Shown here: piece by piece, positions 6,944 through 9,362 of the stretch | How the letters are laid out: each line of letters opens with the position of its first letter | Numbering within the stretch: the stretch's first letter is position 1 | DNA from: CAYPUG01 sp964413905 | GTDB taxonomy: Bacteria; Chloroflexota; Anaerolineae; JAADDB01 | Length of the DNA: 9,362 nt | Assembly (NCBI GenBank): GCA_964413905.1 | Contig: CAYPUG010000107.1 | Coordinates: forward strand, 1-9,362 | Direction of reading: 5' to 3' | Notes under the pieces: model-generated | Told to the model about the DNA's origin: nothing | The model's database searches: none | What the model saw: the letters and a program-made list of their open reading frames with translations, nothing else | Made by a program: the position numbers and the translations under genes

Positions 6944-6991
6944 GCAAGTACCTCCTTGGCTTCGTATGTGTAGGTCAGACCGACCGGCGGG

Positions 6992-7282
6992 CTACCAACG
7001 AACACGAAATGTACTGAATTCGTTGGTGCAAGGTTCGTACTGCACTTCTACCCGTTCGACATGTGCTCGAGGTGACCCCCGATGACACCATCGTACCATG
7101 TGTTCCACCGCGGAGGGCGGACCTTCAAATACCGCTTCTACCCGGCCATCCCATAGATTCTGGACCCACCCTGTGACTCCCACTTTTTGTGCTTCCCGTC
7201 GGGTGTATTCGCGGAAATACACCCCTTGAACGCGACCACTCACAAAGACATGGGCTCGAACACAGTCTCTCTTCTCCTCCAT
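6992..7282 (-). CDS. acyP: Acylphosphatase
   Basis: The 96-residue protein has the full-length acylphosphatase fold, a small ferredoxin-like enzyme that hydrolyses carboxyl-phosphate bonds such as those in acyl phosphates and 1,3-bisphosphoglycerate. The signature GRVQGVYFR gives the phosphate-binding Arg24, and GWVQNLWDG gives the catalytic Asn42, positions nearly identical to those in the animal enzymes (Arg23, Asn41). The segment EGPPSAVEHMVRW is also typical. The start follows a GAGGT at about 8 nt, and the gene lies 14 nt after the fabF stop, so it is co-transcribed with fabF. Its job in this operon is unclear; removal of acyl-phosphate side products is a speculation suggested only by the fabF neighbour. 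Confidence 0.93.
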   Translation of the reverse strand: MEEKRDCVRAHVFVSGRVQGVYFREYTRREAQKVGVTGWVQNLWDGRVEAVFEGPPSAVEHMVRWCHRGSPRAHVERVEVQYEPCTNEFSTFRVRW

Positions 7283-7296
7283 GGGCGGTACCTCAC

Positions 7297-8541
7297 CTAT
7301 TCTTCATATTTGCGGAAGACGACCACCGCGTTTTGGCCCCCAAACCCAAATCCATGTGCCAGCGCCACGCGAGCATCTACCTCCCGGGCTACGTTGGGTA
7401 CATAATCAAGGTCACACTCGGGATCGGGCTCTTCCAGGTTGATGGTGGGGGGGACCACGCCGGTGTAAAGACTCATTACGGCGGCAAAAGCCGCGATGGC
7501 TCCTGCCCCCCCTAAAAGATGCCCGACCATAGATTTGGTCGCGGTAATCGCCACGTTGTACGCGTGTTCTCCTAGGGCGCGTTTGATGGCTTGAGTTTCC
7601 GCGACGTCGTTGAGCGGCGTTGATGTCGCGTGGGCGCTGATGATGTCTACATCCTCTGGACGTAGACCACTGCGTTTGAGCGCGAGTGTAATCGCCCGCG
7701 CGGCTCCTTCCCCTCCCGGACTGGGGGCCGTAATGTGGTATGCATCGCCTGTAACAGCCCCTCCTACTAACTCTGCATAAATGCGTGCTCCGCGTTTGCG
7801 GGCATGTTCTTCTGTTTCAATGAGCATGGCCGCTCCGCCCTCACCAAATACAAAGCCGTCTCGATGTTTATCGAAAGGTCGACTGGCCTTTTGTGGTTCA
7901 TCGTTTCGTCGTGAGAGCGCGCCGGCCCGCGCTAAGGAAGCAATAGCCACCGGGTTAATGCCCGACTCCACGCCGCCGACAATGGCCGCGTCTGCTTCGC
8001 CCAACCATAGCAGGCGGGCCGCATCGATAAACGCCATGTTGCCGCTGGCACAAGCCGCCGTTCCGGTTACCACAGGGCCTTTAATACCTTCATGTATAGA
8101 AATCTGACACGCAACGGCATTGGGCATTACGTTGGGAATGACAAAGGGACTCACTCCACGCGGTCCCTTGTTCAGCAGATCCAAAGTGGCGGTGTAAATC
8201 TCCGAGATGCCACCCCCTCCGGTGTTCATAACCACTGCTATGCGCTCTGTGTTCTCTTCGGTAATTTCCAGGCCCGCGTCTTCTAAGACCATACGCCCCA
8301 AGGCAATAGCAAAGTGGATGGCTCGGGTAGTACGTCTGGCTTCTTTACGGGGCATATAACGTGTCGGGTCAAAATCCTTGACCTCTGCCGCGATACGGAC
8401 GGGATAGTTAGAGGCGTCAAATGATGAGATATAATCCACTCCTGAAACACCGTTGACCAGGTTTTCCCAAGAAGTCTTCGCGTCCAGGCCTACCGGCGTT
8501 AATGCCGAAATGCCGGTCACTACGAGGCGTGGGCGTTCCAT
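7297..8541 (-). CDS. fabF: Beta-ketoacyl-[acyl-carrier-protein] synthase II
   Basis: The 414-residue protein is a thiolase-fold KAS II, the cytosolic enzyme that condenses malonyl-ACP with a growing acyl-ACP in type II fatty-acid synthesis. The catalytic triad is in place: Cys164 (TAACASG), His304 (SAHATSTPLND) and His341 (KSMVGHLLGG) with Lys336, each one residue off the E. coli FabF numbering. The N-terminal VVTGISALTPVG and C-terminal HGFGFGGQNA motifs are also present. Small deviations are AHATST in place of the common AHGTST and CASGNM in place of CASGAH. A strong AAGGAGGA precedes the ATG. It is the first gene of the five-gene minus-strand set. No acpP, fabG or fabD is adjacent, unlike the usual fab cluster. 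A polyketide-type KS is less likely given the stand-alone single-domain length. Confidence 0.95.
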   Translation of the reverse strand: MERPRLVVTGISALTPVGLDAKTSWENLVNGVSGVDYISSFDASNYPVRIAAEVKDFDPTRYMPRKEARRTTRAIHFAIALGRMVLEDAGLEITEENTERIAVVMNTGGGGISEIYTATLDLLNKGPRGVSPFVIPNVMPNAVACQISIHEGIKGPVVTGTAACASGNMAFIDAARLLWLGEADAAIVGGVESGINPVAIASLARAGALSRRNDEPQKASRPFDKHRDGFVFGEGGAAMLIETEEHARKRGARIYAELVGGAVTGDAYHITAPSPGGEGAARAITLALKRSGLRPEDVDIISAHATSTPLNDVAETQAIKRALGEHAYNVAITATKSMVGHLLGGAGAIAAFAAVMSLYTGVVPPTINLEEPDPECDLDYVPNVAREVDARVALAHGFGFGGQNAVVVFRKYEE

Positions 8542-8698
8542 GTTGTCCTCCTTTTAGAGCATTTTTCTTTCTGATGACCTCTATTTTGATTGACCGACGA
8601 AACTCTATATACGCACGCTTCTTCCTCTACACCAAGATTCATAAAACGCGACGGATCGGCCAACCGAGACGTGTATCTCCAGAACAATGACAGCGGCT

Positions 8699-8707
8699 AT
8701 TATACCA
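8699..8707 (-). promoter_or_regulatory. Extended -10 promoter for the fabF operon
   Basis: On the minus strand TGGTATAAT gives a perfect TATAAT (8704 to 8699) with an upstream TG-N extended -10 element. No good -35 lies at 16-18 nt, which the extended -10 can compensate. Transcription would start near 8692, leaving a leader of about 150 nt before fabF. A weaker alternative, TTGGTG-N18-TATATA, lies at 8606-8635. Confidence 0.55.
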
Positions 8708-8713
8708 TAGGCA

Positions 8714-8742
8714 TTGACAAGGGGCGCTAATCCAATTATCCT
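8714..8742 (+). promoter_or_regulatory. Sigma-70-type promoter for the thiol-disulfide oxidoreductase gene
   Basis: A perfect -35 TTGACA (8714-8719), a 17-nt spacer and TATCCT (8737-8742, four of six matches to TATAAT) form a standard housekeeping promoter. The start site would be near 8749, about 83 nt before the ATG. Its -35 lies only 7 nt beyond the minus-strand extended -10 element, so the two divergent promoters face away from each other and share DNA. Confidence 0.6.
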
Positions 8743-8795
8743 ATAGCCGAATACCGAGCGCCCCGCCGGGATGAGGCGTGGGAATTCTCTTGGTG

Positions 8796-8823
8796 AAGTG
8801 CGGTAACCATATCTAAAGTGCGG
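8796..8823 (+). repeat. Direct repeat AAGTGCGG with 20-bp period near the start of the oxidoreductase gene
   Basis: AAGTGCGG occurs at 8796-8803 and again at 8816-8823, about two helical turns apart. The second copy runs into the ribosome-binding site GGAGG (8822-8826). It may be a regulator site or coincidence. Confidence 0.35.
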
Positions 8824-8831
8824 AGGCTTAT

Positions 8832-9362
8832 ATGGCGCGTCAAAAACGAAAGCATGTAACCGCTTCTGAGCCACAACAGTCCACGCGAGCCCTCTGGTTT
8901 ATTCTCGGTTTGGCGGGGGTGGCGGTCATTTTGTTGATTCTCATCGGTACGATGTCCCGAAACAAAGAAGCAAAGCCCGCGGACGCCTTCCTAAAAGGCA
9001 TTCCTGTATCCGGAAAAACATTAGGGTATCCAGATGCTCCTGTAGCTGTGTGGGATTTCTCTGACTTTCACTGTCCGCATTGTCGCGAGTTCGCTTTTGG
9101 TCCCGAACAAAAGTTGATCGAAGAATACGTTAAGACCGGCAAAGTGAAGTTTACGTTCAAACATTTCATCGTTGTGAACTCTTATCTTCCGGCCAATGCT
9201 TCGGAATGCGCGAACGAGCAAGGCCAATTTTGGGTTTATCATAATTACTTGTACAAAAAACAGGAGACGGATGCCCCCTTTTCCGCGGAGGATCTCAAAC
9301 AATACGCCCGTGATTTAGGGTTGGACACAAAGGCATTTGATGCCTGTGTGGATTCCGGCAAG
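8832..9362 (+). CDS. Membrane-anchored DsbA/BdbD-type thiol-disulfide oxidoreductase (3' partial)
   Basis: An open frame of 177 codons reaches the right edge without a stop. It starts at ATG 8832, with GGAGG five bases upstream. After a basic, polar N-terminus, one hydrophobic segment (about residues 20-41) acts as a signal anchor. A DsbA-like thioredoxin fold follows, with active site Cys81-Pro-His-Cys84 in the context DFSDFHCPHC. The segment KFTFKHFIVV, then ASECANEQGQFWVYHNYLY, is characteristic of the Thioredoxin_4/BdbD branch. Such proteins oxidise or isomerise disulfides in exported proteins on the outer face of the membrane and are reoxidised by DsbB or a VKOR homologue; no such partner is visible before the window ends. 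The promoter and two possible operator repeats lie directly upstream. The family is certain; oxidase versus isomerase is not. Confidence 0.9.
   Translation, partial: MARQKRKHVTASEPQQSTRALWFILGLAGVAVILLILIGTMSRNKEAKPADAFLKGIPVSGKTLGYPDAPVAVWDFSDFHCPHCREFAFGPEQKLIEEYVKTGKVKFTFKHFIVVNSYLPANASECANEQGQFWVYHNYLYKKQETDAPFSAEDLKQYARDLGLDTKAFDACVDSGK

Larger units (their letters stand above)
8694..8764. promoter_or_regulatory. Two inverted repeats over the divergent promoters (possible operator)
   Basis: GGGGCGCT (8721-8728) and AGCGCCCC (8757-8764) are exact 8-bp reverse complements that bracket the plus-strand -10. CGGCTAT (8694-8700) and ATAGCCG (8743-8749) are exact 7-bp reverse complements that overlap the -10/start regions of both promoters. 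Either pair could bind a dimeric regulator and co-regulate the two transcripts. Chance occurrence is not excluded. Confidence 0.35.

Noticed and set aside
8704..8720. TTGTCA on the minus strand as the -35 of the fabF promoter
   Set aside because: The spacing to TATAAT is only 10 nt; the TG-N extended -10 is the better explanation.
8605..8874. Minus-strand open frame of 89 codons in the divergent intergenic region
   Set aside because: It overlaps the promoters and the 5' end of the oxidoreductase gene, has no ribosome-binding site and no recognisable motif.
9021..9302. Minus-strand open frame of 93 codons
   Set aside because: It is antisense to the CPHC-containing oxidoreductase, whose frame is clearly real.

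Overview
The window looks like a metagenome-style contig from a Chloroflexota bacterium, probably an Anaerolineae-type lineage. The main reason is the long Pro-Thr ('PTPTPT') linker in a large secreted protein, a habit typical of that phylum. A TtuB/TtuA tRNA 2-thiolation pair points weakly to a thermophilic or thermotolerant ancestry. The phylum call is an inference; no rRNA, tRNA, CRISPR array or insertion sequence was seen. A run of 10 Ns (6611-6620) marks an assembly gap inside a gene.

Left part, plus strand (1-4809). The window opens inside a very large secreted cysteine peptidase of the gingipain type (C25): catalytic domain, two Ig-like domains, a PPC domain, a Pro-Thr stalk and a C-terminal beta-propeller. 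A 124-nt gap rich in mutually exclusive hairpins leads into a PAPS-dependent sulfotransferase-like gene.

Middle, minus strand (4797-8541). Five tightly packed genes, read right to left, form a probable operon: fabF (fatty-acid chain elongation), acyP (acylphosphatase), a pterin-binding methyltetrahydrofolate methyltransferase of the AcsE/MetH type (broken only by the N gap), ttuB (ubiquitin-like sulfur carrier ending in Gly-Gly) and ttuA (tRNA 2-thiouridine synthetase). Spacings are 14, 48, 2 and 1 nt. The ribosome-binding sites of ttuB and ttuA lie in the last Gly codons of the preceding genes. The operon ends convergently, with ttuA and the sulfotransferase gene overlapping by 13 bp.

Right part (8542-9362). 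A 290-nt divergent control region holds a minus-strand extended -10 promoter for the fabF operon and a plus-strand TTGACA-N17-TATCCT promoter, with two inverted repeats centred on the promoters. The plus-strand promoter drives a membrane-anchored DsbA/BdbD-type thiol-disulfide oxidoreductase (CPHC) that runs off the window.

Most genes belong to known families. The items that most deserve a second look are the layered hairpins before the sulfotransferase gene, the symmetric divergent promoter region, the domain architecture of the C25 protein, and the linkage of the TtuBA sulfur-transfer pair to a one-carbon methyltransferase. I saw no clear evidence of a wholly new defence or mobile system.
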